Below, in pieces: positions 21,281 through 32,160 of a stretch of DNA of 47,387 nucleotides. The stretch is from positions 10,083 through 57,469 of the forward strand of contig MNCI01024945.1 in the NCBI GenBank assembly GCA_015680685.1. Direction: 5' to 3'. A program made the translations under genes and the position numbers. This DNA is from Gnetum montanum. Lineage: Eukaryota > Streptophyta > Gnetopsida > Gnetales > Gnetaceae. Under the pieces are notes generated by a model that was not told where the DNA came from, searched no databases, and saw only the letters and a list, made by a program, of their open reading frames with translations. The stretch's first letter is position 1. Each line of letters opens with the position of its first letter.

Positions 21281-23114
21281 TACCCCCATGACTGAATGAA
21301 AACTCATCCTCAAGTTCCTTACAATAATATCGAGTAGGTATGGAATTATTGAGGGGAATGGAACTAATGGGATGACATGTGAACGGATCATTATTATAAG
21401 ACTTGACAAAATTAGTGTTCATGAAAACAAGGGTGAACACCTTATTACAATGACATCAGGCCACATTTGGCAGTTGAGAGAAAAGAGGAGAGAGAAGAGA
21501 AGAGAAGAAGAGAGAAGAATCTTGCTGCTACCAACGCCTAGATTGCACCTTTCATTGTCCATCCGTAAGCGCATCATCAATTCTACTCCTTGCATAGCTG
21601 CTTCAACACTGCTCCATTCCAACTAATTTCTCTAGATCCGGTTCGTGGTTGTATGATTGCCATCTGCACACACAACACAATCATATATTAGCAAGGGTAA
21701 TTGAATCATTAAGTAATTAATACCTTGACTCGGTGTAAGTCCATTGGCTAGGTTGTGGTATGGCTGATATGGACCTGGTAAAACATAAATGATGGCTACC
21801 GAAGGTGTAGGGGTTAGGAAGATAAACGAAAAAATTTTGGGCTTAAGAGAAAAAGCAAAAAATCAGGCCCCATACCCCCATGACTAATCGTGAACCTCTG
21901 GTAGCATTAGAATGGAGAAAGAAAAGGAGTAAGAAAGATAGTTAAAAAGGGACAACTATGGCATCAATGAAGTGGGTGTCAAGATGGAAATGAACAAAAT
22001 AATAACTAATTTCAACAATGTTAAGGAAAAGAAGTTAACTAATGTTCCAAATAGGTATATTAGTGGGTCCTCCCCAAAACAAGCTCATGCCCTTAATGCC
22101 CTGACAGACCCACACTCAAAGAGTCTGTAGGCTCTGGGAATGTCTTTCGGAATAAGAGTTAGAGTCTTAACCGCAAGAATTTACTGAAAAGAAAACAATG
22201 CATCAACCAAAATATATACACTACTGATACAACCAACAATGAGAAAAATAGTGGAGAGAAGGATGGAAAGAAGAGAAATGAAATGGAATCTCAAGAACAA
22301 GGTGGTGTACAGCCCCTTGTGTGTTTTATGTTTAATGTGACTTGGCAAGTCTCATTCAAACTCCGGGCTCAAACCAACCACTTCCAATGACTTCGCATCA
22401 ATGCATTTAGTTAAACCATCCACTTGGATGATGAGGATGCATCTTCCAAGAGCCACTACCATTCCAACGAAACAAAGGAGGCAATGGGAAGTGAGAAGGG
22501 CCTTAGTTAGAGGGAACACTTTGGCTCCAAAACCAGTGCTTGTAGCCCAAATTTTATTTCATCTAAGGGGTGTGCTTTCAATCCTCACTTTGGTTTTTTT
22601 TTTTGTGTTTTGTGTTTTTATGCATGGGGACCACACCATGCAAAGACTTCTTATTTTTATTGTCTCAGGTTTCAACAATTTGGTAACATCAGAACGGTAA
22701 GAAAACTCAAGAAGAAAACATCCAAGAACCCAAGAGAATGAACAACATAAAAGCATCAAGTTCCTTTGAAGTCACACCCTTTGCAATCCTTGAGTCCTTC
22801 CTTAGTTTGAGAAATACCTAGTCACCGATTCGTTAAAGTTCTTATTGGAAGGGAACTATACATTTCCAAGCCAAGAGAAACCATAGACTTGATGGATGGA
22901 TGGATGAAGTGGCCTCATTGCCTACCATATCAAAAGAAACATANNNNNNNNNNNNNNNNNNNNNNNNNNNNNNNNNNNNNNNNNNNNNNNNNNNNNNNNN
23001 NNNNNNNNNNNNNNNNNNNNNNNNNNNNNNNNNNNNNNNNNNNNNNNNNNNNNNNNNNNNNNNNNNNNNNNNNNNNNNNNNAAAAACTGAAAAATAATTG
23101 AGGGCCCCATATGA
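21281..23114 (-). other. Non-coding 3' region of E3, with sequencing gap
   Basis: It begins at the polypurine tract (minus strand ATGGGGGTA against the LTR). Positions 21481-21525 are a purine-rich GAGAGAAGAG run. Positions 22944-23081 are 138 Ns. The block near 22560-22640 (GGGGTGTGCTTTCAAT...GGGGACCACACCATGCAAAGAC) is a single copy of the unit that is duplicated in E2 at 11215-11418. No coding signal is seen. Confidence 0.6.
22944..23081. other. Assembly gap (138 N)
   Basis: An unbroken run of N in the 3' non-coding region of E3. Apparent ORFs through it are meaningless. Confidence 0.99.
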
Positions 23115-23840
23115 TTAGCATAGGTGGCCATCTCCCCCATGACTGAGTTGTAAGGGAGAGATCTGAAATAATGAGCGTCTATTTGAGTTTCTAAGAAGTG
23201 CCCAACTTCTCCAAATTGATGATCTTAAGTTCAGGGGTGGAAGTTGGTGACACTCATGTTCCAATGTGTCTATGCCATGGTTGTTGGAATGAGTTTCCTC
23301 AGTTCGTTTCATGCATATTTTCCTGCTCTTATGAGTAGCTGTCAACCACAAGGTGTCTACTACTTCTTGTGTGGTTGCTACATACAGGCATCTTTGTTGT
23401 AGAGTTTCAAGGGCACACCTATTACACGGAGACCTATCCTCCATGTCATCACCCGATGAATCACTGTATGTGATGCATGGAACTATCTTCTTCTCAATCT
23501 TTCCACATATGTTTATCTTAGAGATTTCTAAGGAAAGATCCCGGATCCTAAGGCATGCGTCTACTATGCTTAGCCATGCCCTTCCCATTATAATTGGGAT
23601 GTCCCCTTCGTTGTTGTTAACTTCGATCACTAGAAAGTCAGCTGGGTAGGACCAACCACACACAGTGGTAATAACATCCTCCAACAATCCTAAGGGAATG
23701 GTGATGGCCTGGTTTGCCAGCTCTAGTTGGATGTTGCTCTTCTTAAGTTGTGGCAGGTTCCAGGCATGATACATCTCTTGTGAAATTAAGTTGACTCCAG
23801 AACCTGAGTCAAGAAGAGCCTGATGTGATGCATTTCCAGT
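23115..23840 (-). pseudogene. pol: Protease domain of E3 fused to the integrase tail
   Basis: A single open stretch of about 242 codons, without an ATG at its start, carries the retropepsin. ALLDSGSGVNLIS lies near 23775-23815 with the D-S-G triplet intact, followed by ADFLVIEVNNNEGDIPIIMGRAWLSIVDA. After a Cys/His-containing spacer (CALETLQQRCLYVATTQEVVDT) the frame runs into PLQLSHGGDGHLC and stops at 23115-23117. In E1 that last motif is the end of integrase. A TAG at 23841-23843 separates it from the upstream coding region. The protease is the best preserved of the three in the window. Confidence 0.87.
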
Positions 23841-23843
23841 GAT

Positions 23844-26456
23844 CTACAAATAAATAAAGGGACTCCTAGGGTCAATTAGTTTCCTAGGAAGGTGGCCTAC
23901 CTTGATCCAGTCAGTTACGGTATGTGTTAACATAACCGTATGCGTTACGCTCTGTTGGACTAAAGGGTTGTCCAAAGCGTTAGTGGTTAGAGGCCTATAC
24001 ATGTACCCAACTGCTTGTTGTTGCGAGAGTTTATCTGGGCTCCTAGTTCTGAAGAAGGGTCTCTTCTCTTGTACAGTTATTAGAACTAGCACCTGGTTGG
24101 ATATTTACATGCTGAATATTTACAGCTCTCACAGCGTTACATTGCTACAGTTAGGTAGGTAATTCCCCTTACATTGTTGGAACAGGTTGTATGGGAACTA
24201 CAGGTGGAAGAGGTGAAGGTGGAGTTAGAGGATGGACTGAGTATGGGATATCTCTTGGAGGAGAAGGAGTCTTCCTGAAGTACTCCTGAACTTGGTAGTG
24301 ACGTTGGGGGGTAGTGTGACCTATAGAGTCACCTAGAGAAACTAGCTGCTGCACATAATAACCGTAAGGATCGGGCTACCGGTAAGGGTATTGATGTGTT
24401 GGCAGTGGCATCCCCCATGTTTATGGGTATTTCCACTACTGGTATTGTCCAATGGGCTGTGGAGGTGTTCCACTTGGGTAATATGTTAAGGGTTGGTGGA
24501 GCTACCTTGGGTTACCTTGTGGATAAGGTAACCTTCGAGGTGTTTGCCGTTGATTAAGTCTTGGATTTAATGCATACACCCCAGACTCCTACAGATGTGA
24601 GATAATTGTGCAACATCCCTTAGGATAGTCATAGTAGTAGACCTCACATCCACCATCATCATCTGAATCAGAATTTACAGCCTCATCAGAGATAGGAATT
24701 TTCCCCTTACCCTTGTTATGTGCAGGGCTTAAGTTTCTCTGCTTGGTTTTTCCTTTGTCACTACTTTGTTCTACCTTAGACTCTTCTATGATTTTTAAGA
24801 CTATTTCTATTCTTGAGTCTAAGGAATCCCACATTTGGTCTACCTTAGCCAATACCTCAGTTGTTAACTTTTGGATCAGTAAGGTTTTCCAATTCACCAA
24901 CTCTTCGAGTGGTGACTCATCCTCCTAATCATAGAATTTCACTCCCTTCTTGCGAAAGGAGGGATCACAGTTGTATTCTTCCACACTTTCCCTCTTACAT
25001 AGCTCACCCTCTTCTTATGCTACTTGTTCTAACAAACTTTCAACTTCATGGGATCTTAGTTGGGAAAGTCTCCCTTGGGCGTAAGTCCCAAGAGTTCTTC
25101 TCATTTCATTCCTTAGCCCATCCACGATGTGGCGAAGTTGATCTCACTTAGCGTACCCATGGCCCAGGAAACGATGTAGCAGTGTATAGTAACGGGCCAT
25201 GGAAGCATCCAAGGGTTCATAAGCACCTTGTTTCCAGCCTTGGATCTGCTTACGCAAGTTAGACACTCTAGAGTACATTTGATATTTGTTGTTGAATAGG
25301 TCAAGCATCGTACTATACCGCCTAATGGTTTTCGGTTCTAAGGACCAGTACCAGCTCTCTACTTCTTTAGTGAGTGTCCTTGGGAACAACTTAAGCTTCT
25401 ACCACTCATTATCTATATTTTGCAAGGCACAAGCATCGTCGAATACCTGTAAATGATGTTGAGGATCAGCATTGTATCCCCCTTCAAAACGTGGGATATT
25501 ATTTATGTCCAAATGCTTGATCTTGCTGTCCTTTAAGTGCCTTGTGGGGATCCTAACTACCTCTGTGATATCTAGCATGCTTCGGGTTGCGAGTAGGGGT
25601 TTTTCATGATCATCTCTATCATGACATCTGTGATGTCTTCGTGGTGGTTCCCTACTCTCCCTACATCCTTGCCCTTGTCCTAACTCCTCTCGATCTTCCT
25701 GTCGAGGTCTTTCATCTTCTTTACTTTTACCCTCTCTATTATGCTCATGATGGTTACGACCAGATGTGGAAGGAGAGTGTGAATGGTGAGATGAAGGAGA
25801 AGAGGAAGGGGATCCATCACCATGGCAATGTTTCTTACCTTCTCTTTGGTTGCTTGGGCCCCTATCGTTGTGACAATCAAAGTGTCCATCCTTAGTGTGA
25901 GTGGTTGTTCCTACCGTGAATAGTTGGTGTTCACGGGAATCAGAGCCCATAGCATGTACAATTGATCAAAGGCTCTGATGCTTAACCTCTTCACCATTAT
26001 GAGGAGGAGGAACATCATTTTCTAAGAAACCTGTTGTGAGGGATTCCTTGTCTCCTATTTCACTAAGGACATGGGGGACCTTTCCCTTCAACAATGAGTG
26101 TTGGCTCTCCTGCCTTAAATATCTCATACATTGGGCATCTGTGGGATAATAATCCCTCATGTCATAATCTTTCACAATGTATTCAGCGTAATAATCTTGC
26201 ATGCCAATCTGTACCAAGGCACGGAAAAGCATGCGAGAGATTGATCAATCTAGGGGTAACACGATGCTACCTTGCAAATCTCTCCATTGCAGTTGTTCTT
26301 CTTGGTGGAGTATAAAAGTAAGTTGGAAATATACTCATCGGGATGAGTATAAACTATCTTATACTGTTTAGGACTTGGCTGGTCTAGGTTATGCATATGA
26401 TGCTAATTGTCTTCCATGTTATCCTTAGGTGAGTTAACTTTATGAGAAGAAGCCAT
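23844..26456 (-). pseudogene. gag: gag of E3, interrupted by a few stops
   Basis: The start is ATG at 26456 (ATGGCTTCTTCTCATAAAG on the minus strand). The N-terminal part (25966-26232) includes LKGKVPHVLSEIGDKESLTTG. One stop near 25963 separates it from a 183-codon open part (25399-25950) holding a Ser/His-rich linker and the core MLDITEVVRIPTRHLKDSKI...NNIPRFEGGYNADPQ. The capsid core continues at 25144-25389 (LFNNKYQMYSRVSNLRKQ). A zinc-knuckle relic (CEVYYYDYPKGC, second Cys to Tyr) lies near 24600-24640. A Pro-rich linker and the pre-protease segment (23844-24092) follow. Decay is light compared with E1, E2 and E5. Confidence 0.87.
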
Positions 26457-26578
26457 TTTATTGGTGTGCTATTCACCGTTATATATGTTCTTATTTAACT
26501 AATTAACCCAAAGGTTTGTTAAGGCTCACAATGATGTGAAAGATTTCCTAATGTTCTAATTGTCGTAAAAACACTTAG

Positions 26579-26596
26579 TCCTTGGCAACGGCGCCA
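26579..26596 (-). other. tRNA-Asp primer-binding site of E3
   Basis: The minus strand reads TGGCGCCGTTGCCAAGGA. It matches the 3' end of plant tRNA-Asp except for two G-to-A changes, and lies one base inside the LTR. Confidence 0.9.
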
Positions 26597-26597
26597 A

Positions 26598-27520
26598 TGA
26601 TGAGTGGCGAGGTACCCCTACACTCAACCATCTGAAATGAGCATAGCACGTGCGATCTGTTCGAACTCCGTAGACTAAATGCCTAAACGCCACAAGGAAC
26701 ACTCGGGGTTAATTAATCATTGTCTTCCCGGACTTGTTGTTGTCACGGTGTATGGTTAAGTAAGTCCGAGGTATATGATTTTTTTGGTATTTTCTAGTTT
26801 ATCTCCTATGCTAAGGGGTGAAGGGTTGAGATACTAAAACTAAATCTAACTATAGCACTAAGTCCTAGCGTCAGCATCCATTCCCACTTTCCGTACACAC
26901 CCTGAACTGTGCAATTGTGGCTACCAAATGCTAATCATTACTTAGATTACCACACGTAACGCATGTGCTCGAAGCGCTCGTACTGAGGCACCTAACTAGC
27001 CTAAGTGTGACAAGCAGCTGATTCCTTGACTAGCTGTACACATCCGTAGATGCTCGTAATCAAGTCGTACTTGTCCCACATTCTAGAAGGTAAGTGTGAG
27101 AGAATCTAATCATGATGAGTAGCCGATTCCTTGGCTAGCCGTACACATTCGTCAATGCTCGTAACCAAGTCGTACTCATACGGCGTTACTAGGAAAGCAG
27201 TAAATAGCATTAAATAAATCTATCCATGTACTCCAAGGTTTATCCACAAAGCTCATCTTTATTGCCATACACAACTTGCATTCAGGTACAAAGCTGCTCG
27301 AATAAAGAACCGTTGACTTGGGGGACTCCTACTGTGGGCACATGAAAAATATTCTATCTTTGGGGTGATCAATCTGCTAGAGCTTTGCTACTTCTAGCCT
27401 AGCATTACAAATGAGGAGAGTGCTGCCTCATATTTATAGATTTGGCAGCAGACCACGATATCGCATACATGATATTGCTTAGGATGAGATATTGCGGCTT
27501 GTGCATATCACGTCTCATCA
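26598..27520 (-). repeat. 5' LTR of E3 (923 bp)
   Basis: This is the partner of 20319-21280. It ends CGTCTCATCA at 27520 and is followed by ACATC, the near-copy of the left flank ACATT. It contains two U5 repeats (about 27010-27070 and 27118-27180) and a shorter GATATC cluster (27455-27495). Confidence 0.92.
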
Positions 27521-27945
27521 ACATCTTTTTCAAAATGGAAACATATACTAGGAGACATCTACATGTAGATGTATACTATAGATAATAGAAGTCTATTATT
27601 TTTGCTATACATCTTCTCTGCTTCATTTGTGTCTCAGCCAAGACATCTTCTACTTCTTGTAGATGCCTTCTCAATTTTTGGACTTTGCTTCCTAAGGCTT
27701 CCTTTCCTTGATATGGCTCATTCCTAATCTTGGGAACTTCTTCATTTTTTTGTAGGCTCCATCTTTATCTTTGCTCCCTCTTAAGTCCTTATAGGATTTA
27801 CTTTGACATGTCATTATAACTGTCATCCCTTGAGTCCTAATTCTTGTCCAGTAGGTTCTTGTGATTTCTAATGTTCTTGTCCTAACCATACAAACATTCT
27901 TGTTCTTCATTTTCCTTAAGGTTTTGACATACCAAAACGTCAACA
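27521..27945 (-). repeat. Copia LTR C, right part
   Basis: This resumes the LTR interrupted at 20318. It contains AGACATCT/AGATGT motifs (27555-27665) and ends GGTTTTGACATACCAAAACGTCAACA. On the minus strand the LTR therefore begins TGTTGACGTTTTGG, a standard TGTTG start. Confidence 0.85.
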
Positions 27946-28350
27946 ATCTCCTCCTTCTTGGTAATGTCCAAAACATAAGAAAATGGGTTAGATGATAAAC
28001 TAATAAATACTAAAAATAATATTAACATGTCAAGACATATAAAATCCAATGGCAACCAAGAACTAGGATAAGGACTCTAAGGTTTAAGATGGTTTAAAGG
28101 CATATATATCAAAAATAATACGATGTTAAAGCAAAACCTATCTCAAGAAGTGCACCATAGAAAATATAACCAAAAGAACCATCATCAGTCTATATGATAT
28201 ATTCATCTACTGGTCATGCATCTATCAATACAACTATTCATATAACTACCACATCATGTACAAAAATCACATATGTGCATAAAACACCAAAAAGACATGT
28301 GAATATCAACATCACCAACTCCCAAATTTCTTCCCCTTTTTGGACATTAA
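27946..28350 (-). mobile_element. Internal 3' stub of a copia-type element, truncated
   Basis: The minus strand shows a purine-rich tract (CAAGAAGGAGGAGAT, 27946-27960) just before the LTR. Farther inside, TTCTTCCCCTTTTTGGA near 28330 matches 39440-39455 of the other copia-type element (TTCCTCTTTTTGGATAG), which shows that this is its internal region. The repeat array cuts it off near 28350. Confidence 0.7.
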
Positions 28351-28620
28351 AATTTTTTGGGGTAACTTAAAACTTTTTTTGTGTAACTTAAAATTTTTTG
28401 GGCAACTTAAAATTTTTTGCAGTAACTTAAAATTTTTTTGGGTAACTTAAAATTTTTAGGGTAACTTAAAATTTTTTGGGCAACTTAAAATTTTTTGTAG
28501 TAACTTAATATTTTTTAGGGTAACTTAAAATTTTTTGGGTAACTTAAAATTTTTTTGGGTAACTTAAAATTTTTAGGGTAACTTAAATTTTTTTGGGGTA
28601 ACTTAAAATTTTTTTGGTGA
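28350..28620. repeat. Minisatellite of about 18-20 bp units
   Basis: About fourteen head-to-tail copies of GGTAACTTAAAATTTTTTG with small length variation. The reverse complement occurs at the ends of the direct units (about 30915-31075, 32108-32160, 33165-33385). It is the variable part of the repeat unit. Confidence 0.92.
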
Positions 28621-29443
28621 TCTTCTTCGGCCAGGCAAGGAATGATAAAGCAACAGAAGAAGATTAAAATCTAAACCTGAAAAAATTGAAAAACTCATCA
28701 AAGCATTAGATTTACACAAAACATTTTTAGGGAGTTTCACCCCTCATCAGTGCGGATCTAGTAATGTGGCTAAGCAGTCGGAGCTACAAAGGCAAGGGAT
28801 GAGGATGCCAGTACACTACAATTTATAATCTCCCATCTTTAAAGATAGGAGATAATAACAACCCACTTAAAAATAGGGGGCCCCACTCGTGCTGGTCGAA
28901 TGGGGGTGGGAGGAGGTACTGGAAAATTAAAATTCATTTTTTCATAGCGATCTATCAACTTCAACAAGGGTTAGAACTTATGGCAAAGCCGACAAAATGT
29001 AGGGTTTAGGAAAGCCCTCATGTTTAATCAATTGGACATGAGTGGTCCAACCATACAAACAGAGACAGAGAAGATCATAGGCACACATTAATAGCAAAAA
29101 AAAGGATGGCAGGAAAAGGGGAAAGGAAAAAACAAAGGGGGAGTCCATGTGAAACAGTAGCAATGAAAGAAGTGAAAGAGGCTACAAAAGCGACGACGAC
29201 AGCAGCTAAATAGTGGTAGCGGTTGTGCAGAGGTATCAAAGAAAGCATAGCAGTGGTTGTAGGGGTGGCAATGAAATAGCAGCGATGGTGGCAGCAAATG
29301 CAGTAGCAACCAAACGTAAAGCAACTGAAATGAAATCCATAAAAAAAAAATAAAGAGCTGTAATGGTGTAGATGGTGCAGAAGCACTAGTTGAAAAGAAA
29401 TTACAACCAGAGCAGAAGAGATTAGCGAGATGCTGAGAAATTT
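28621..29443 (-). repeat. Inverted copy of the 1.1-kb repeat unit
   Basis: This is the reverse complement of the direct units. Examples are GAGTTTCACCCCTCATCAGTG (28733-28753), CACTACAATTTATAATCTCCC (28814-28834) and AACAGAGACAGAGAAGATCATAG (about 29058-29080). Orientation flips at about 29443-29450, where the direct partial unit starts with AAACCCTAAACCCTACATTTTG. Confidence 0.85.
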
Positions 29444-29882
29444 CCTAATGTAAACCCTAAACCCTACATTTTGTTGGCTTTGCCATAAGTTTTGACCCTT
29501 GTTGAAGTACCTCCTCCCATCCCCATTCATCCAACATGACTGGGGCCCCCTATTTTTAAGTGGGTTGTTATTATCTCCTATTTTTAACTGGGTTGTTATT
29601 AACTCCTATCTTTAAAGATGGGATATTATAAATTGTAGTGTATTGGCATCCTCATCCCTTGCCTTTGCAGCTTTGGCTTCTTAGCCGCATTACCAGATCC
29701 ACACTAATTAGGGATGAAACTCCCCGAAAATGTTTTGTTTGAATGTAATGCTTTGATGAGTTTTCATTTTTTCTTAAGTTCAGATTTTAATCTTTTTAGA
29801 TTTTAATCTTTTCTACTGCTTTACCATTCCTTTCTTAGCTACATGAGATCACCAAAAATAATTTAAGTTACCCTAAAAAAAT

Positions 29883-31076
29883 TTTCTATCTCGCTGCTTG
29901 GGTAAGGTTGTTCTCTGCATACCAGCAACTCAGTTGTTGTTCCTAGAGTCTTGCCATTTTCATCTTCTTATTTCTAGTTAGTTCTCCTTTGTAGGTTCAT
30001 CATAGCTGATCGCGTTGCTAGATTCAGCGAACCATGGCAAAAGGCTACTCTTTAGCACCATGCCTTGGGAAATCACCTGGTGTCTTGTTGATCTCTTCCA
30101 CTCTAGTTGTGATTTCTTTTCAACTAGTGCTTCTGCAACATCTCCACCATTACAGCTCTTTGTTTTTCTTTCTTGGATTCCATTTCAATTGCTTTATGTT
30201 TGGTTGCTACTACATTTGCTACTACCACCATTACTATTTCATTGTCGCCACTACTGCCACCATCGCGCTTTCTTTGATGCTGCTGCACAACCATCACAAC
30301 TATTCAGCGACCATCGCCACCGATTTTGCAACCTCTTTTGCTTCCTTTGTTGTTACTGTTTCACATGGATTCTCCCTTTGTTTTTCCCTTTTCCCTTTCC
30401 ATGCCCCCATTTTTTGCTGTTAATGTGCACCTATGATCTTATCTGTCTCTGTTTGTATGGTTGGACCCCTCATGTCCAATTGATTAAACATGAGGGATTT
30501 TCTAAACCCTAAACCCTACATTTTTCAGCTTTGCAATAAGTTATGACCCTTGTTGAAGTTTATAGATCATCCTAAAAAAATGAATTTTAATTTGCTAGTA
30601 CCTTCTGCCACCCCCATTGGGCCAACATGAGTGGGGCCCCCTATTTTTAAGTGGGTTGTTATTGTCTCCTATCTTTAAAGATGAGAGATTATAAATTGTA
30701 GTGTACTGGCATCCTCATCCCTTGCCTTTGTAGCTTTGACTGCTTAGTCGCATTACCAGATTCACACTGATGAGGGGTGAAACTCCCCAAACACATTTTG
30801 TGTTAATGTAATGCTTTGATGAGTTTTTTAGTTTTTTTTAGGTTCATATTTTAATCTTTTTAAATTTTAATCTTTTATGCTACTTTACCATTCCTTACCT
30901 AGCTGCAAGAGATCACCAAAAAAAATTTTAACTTACACAAAAAAATTTAAGTTACCCTTAAAAACTTTTAGGTTATCCCAAAAAAATTTTATGTTACCCC
31001 AAAAAATTTTAAGTTATTGTTCCTTGCCTGGCCGTATAAGACTAGGAAAAATATTTTAAGTTACCCTAAAAAATTT
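29883..31076 (+). repeat. Direct repeat unit 1 (1194 bp)
   Basis: A full unit. The start-like ACCATGGCAAAAGGCTAC lies at 30031-30048 and its frame is open for 129 codons (30034-30423); another frame (30015-30512) is open for 165 codons. Both are C/T-rich and rich in Phe, Leu, Cys and His, which looks compositional. The unit ends with an AT minisatellite (30915-31075). Confidence 0.8.
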
Positions 31077-32160
31077 TTCTATCTCGCTACCTGGGTAAGG
31101 TTGTTCTCTGTGTACCAGCAACTCAATTGCTATTCCTAGAGTCTTGTCATTTTCATCTTCTTATTTCTAGTTAGTTCTCTTTTGCAGGTTCATCAGGGTT
31201 GATTGTGTTGCTAGATTCAACGAACCATGGCAAGAGGCTACTCTTTAGCACCATGCCTTGGGAAATCACTCAACATCTCGCTACTCTCTTCCAATCTGGT
31301 TGTGATTTCTTTTCAACCATTACTTACGCCATTACAGCTCTTTTATTCCCTTTTCAAATTATTTTTTTGGATTCAATTTTAGTTGCTTTAGGTTTGGTTG
31401 CTACTGTGTTTGCTGCTGCCACCGCTACTATTTCATTGCTGCCACTATTGCCGTCGCCGCTCTCTCTTTGACATCATCACGCAACCGTTGCCACTTTTTA
31501 GCTACCGTCGCCACTGCTTTTGCAACCTTTCCCACTTCCTTCATTGCTACTATTTCACATGGATTCCCCCTTTTTTTTCCCTTTCCCTTTTACTCCCCCC
31601 CCCCCCCTTTTTTGCTATTAATGTGCACCTACAATCTTTTCTGTCTCTGTTTGTATGGTTGGACCCCTCATGTACAATTGATTAAACATGAGGGCTTTCC
31701 TGAACCCTACACTTTATTAGCTTTTTTATAAGTTTTGACCCTTATTGAAGTTGATAGATCACCCTGAAAAAATAAAATTTAATTTTCCAGTACCTCCTCC
31801 TACTCCCATTCGCCCAGCATGAGTTGGCCCCCCCTATTTTTAAGTGCATTGTTATTATCTCGTATCTTTAAAGATGGGAGATTATAAATTGTAGTGTACT
31901 GGCATCCTCATCCCTTTCCTTTGCAGCTTCGGCTGCTTAGTTGCATTACCATATCCACACTGATGAGGGGTGAAACTCCCTGAAAACATTTTGTATGAAT
32001 GTAATGCTTTGATGAGTCTTTTAGTTTTTTTCAAGTTTAGATTTTAATCTTTTTAGATTTTAATCTTTTCTGCTGCTTTACCATTCCTTGCCTGGCTACA
32101 CAAGATCACCAAAAAAAATTTTAAGTTACCTAAAAAATTTTAAGTTACCCTAAATATTTT
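31077..32160 (+). repeat. Direct repeat unit 2 (1084 bp)
   Basis: The same order as unit 1. It contains ACCATGGCAAGAGGCTAC near 31224, a poly-C run of about 13 near 31595-31607 and a short minisatellite near 32108-32160. Confidence 0.8.

Larger units (their letters stand above)
20319..27520 (-). mobile_element. E3: non-autonomous Athila-like element with gag and protease only
   Basis: The element is bounded by two LTRs (20319-21280 and 26598-27520) that start TGATGAG and end CATCA or TATCA on the plus strand. It is flanked by ACATT (20314-20318) and ACATC (27521-27525), a 5-base target duplication with one mismatch. Inside on the minus strand lie the tRNA-Asp primer site (26579-26596), gag, protease and a non-coding 3' region with a 138-base N gap (22944-23081). 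RT, RNase H and integrase are absent. The protease region is joined directly to the last codons of integrase near 23180-23220. The structure matches the TR-GAG concept of non-autonomous plant elements. Confidence 0.9.

Noticed and set aside
21481-21525. GAGAGAAGAG purine run as the E3 polypurine tract
   Set aside because: The tract adjoining the LTR is at 21281 onward and matches E1 and E2. This run lies 200 bases inside.
22889-23140. ORFs spanning 22889-23140
   Set aside because: They consist mainly of the 138-N gap.
25587-25895. Plus-strand frame opposite E3 gag (and its mirror at 46792-47100 opposite E4 gag)
   Set aside because: Both are antisense shadows of the Ser/His-rich gag linker. 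The gag strand matches the other elements in domain order.
26579-26596. tRNA-Asp gene fragments at the primer sites
   Set aside because: Only 18 bases complementary to the tRNA 3' end are present, at the LTR edge. They are primer sites, not tRNA genes.
28350-28620. CRISPR-like repeat array
   Set aside because: Units are contiguous, low-complexity and of variable length, with no unique spacers. It is a minisatellite in plant DNA.
29450-29466. Interstitial telomere
   Set aside because: Only two heptamers, repeated because they are part of the 1.1-kb unit; not a telomere array.
30015-30512. Longest frames of the repeat array as host protein genes
   Set aside because: Strong C/T bias gives Phe/Leu/Cys/His-rich frames in several registers on both strands. 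No domain is recognisable, so I list the units as repeats only.
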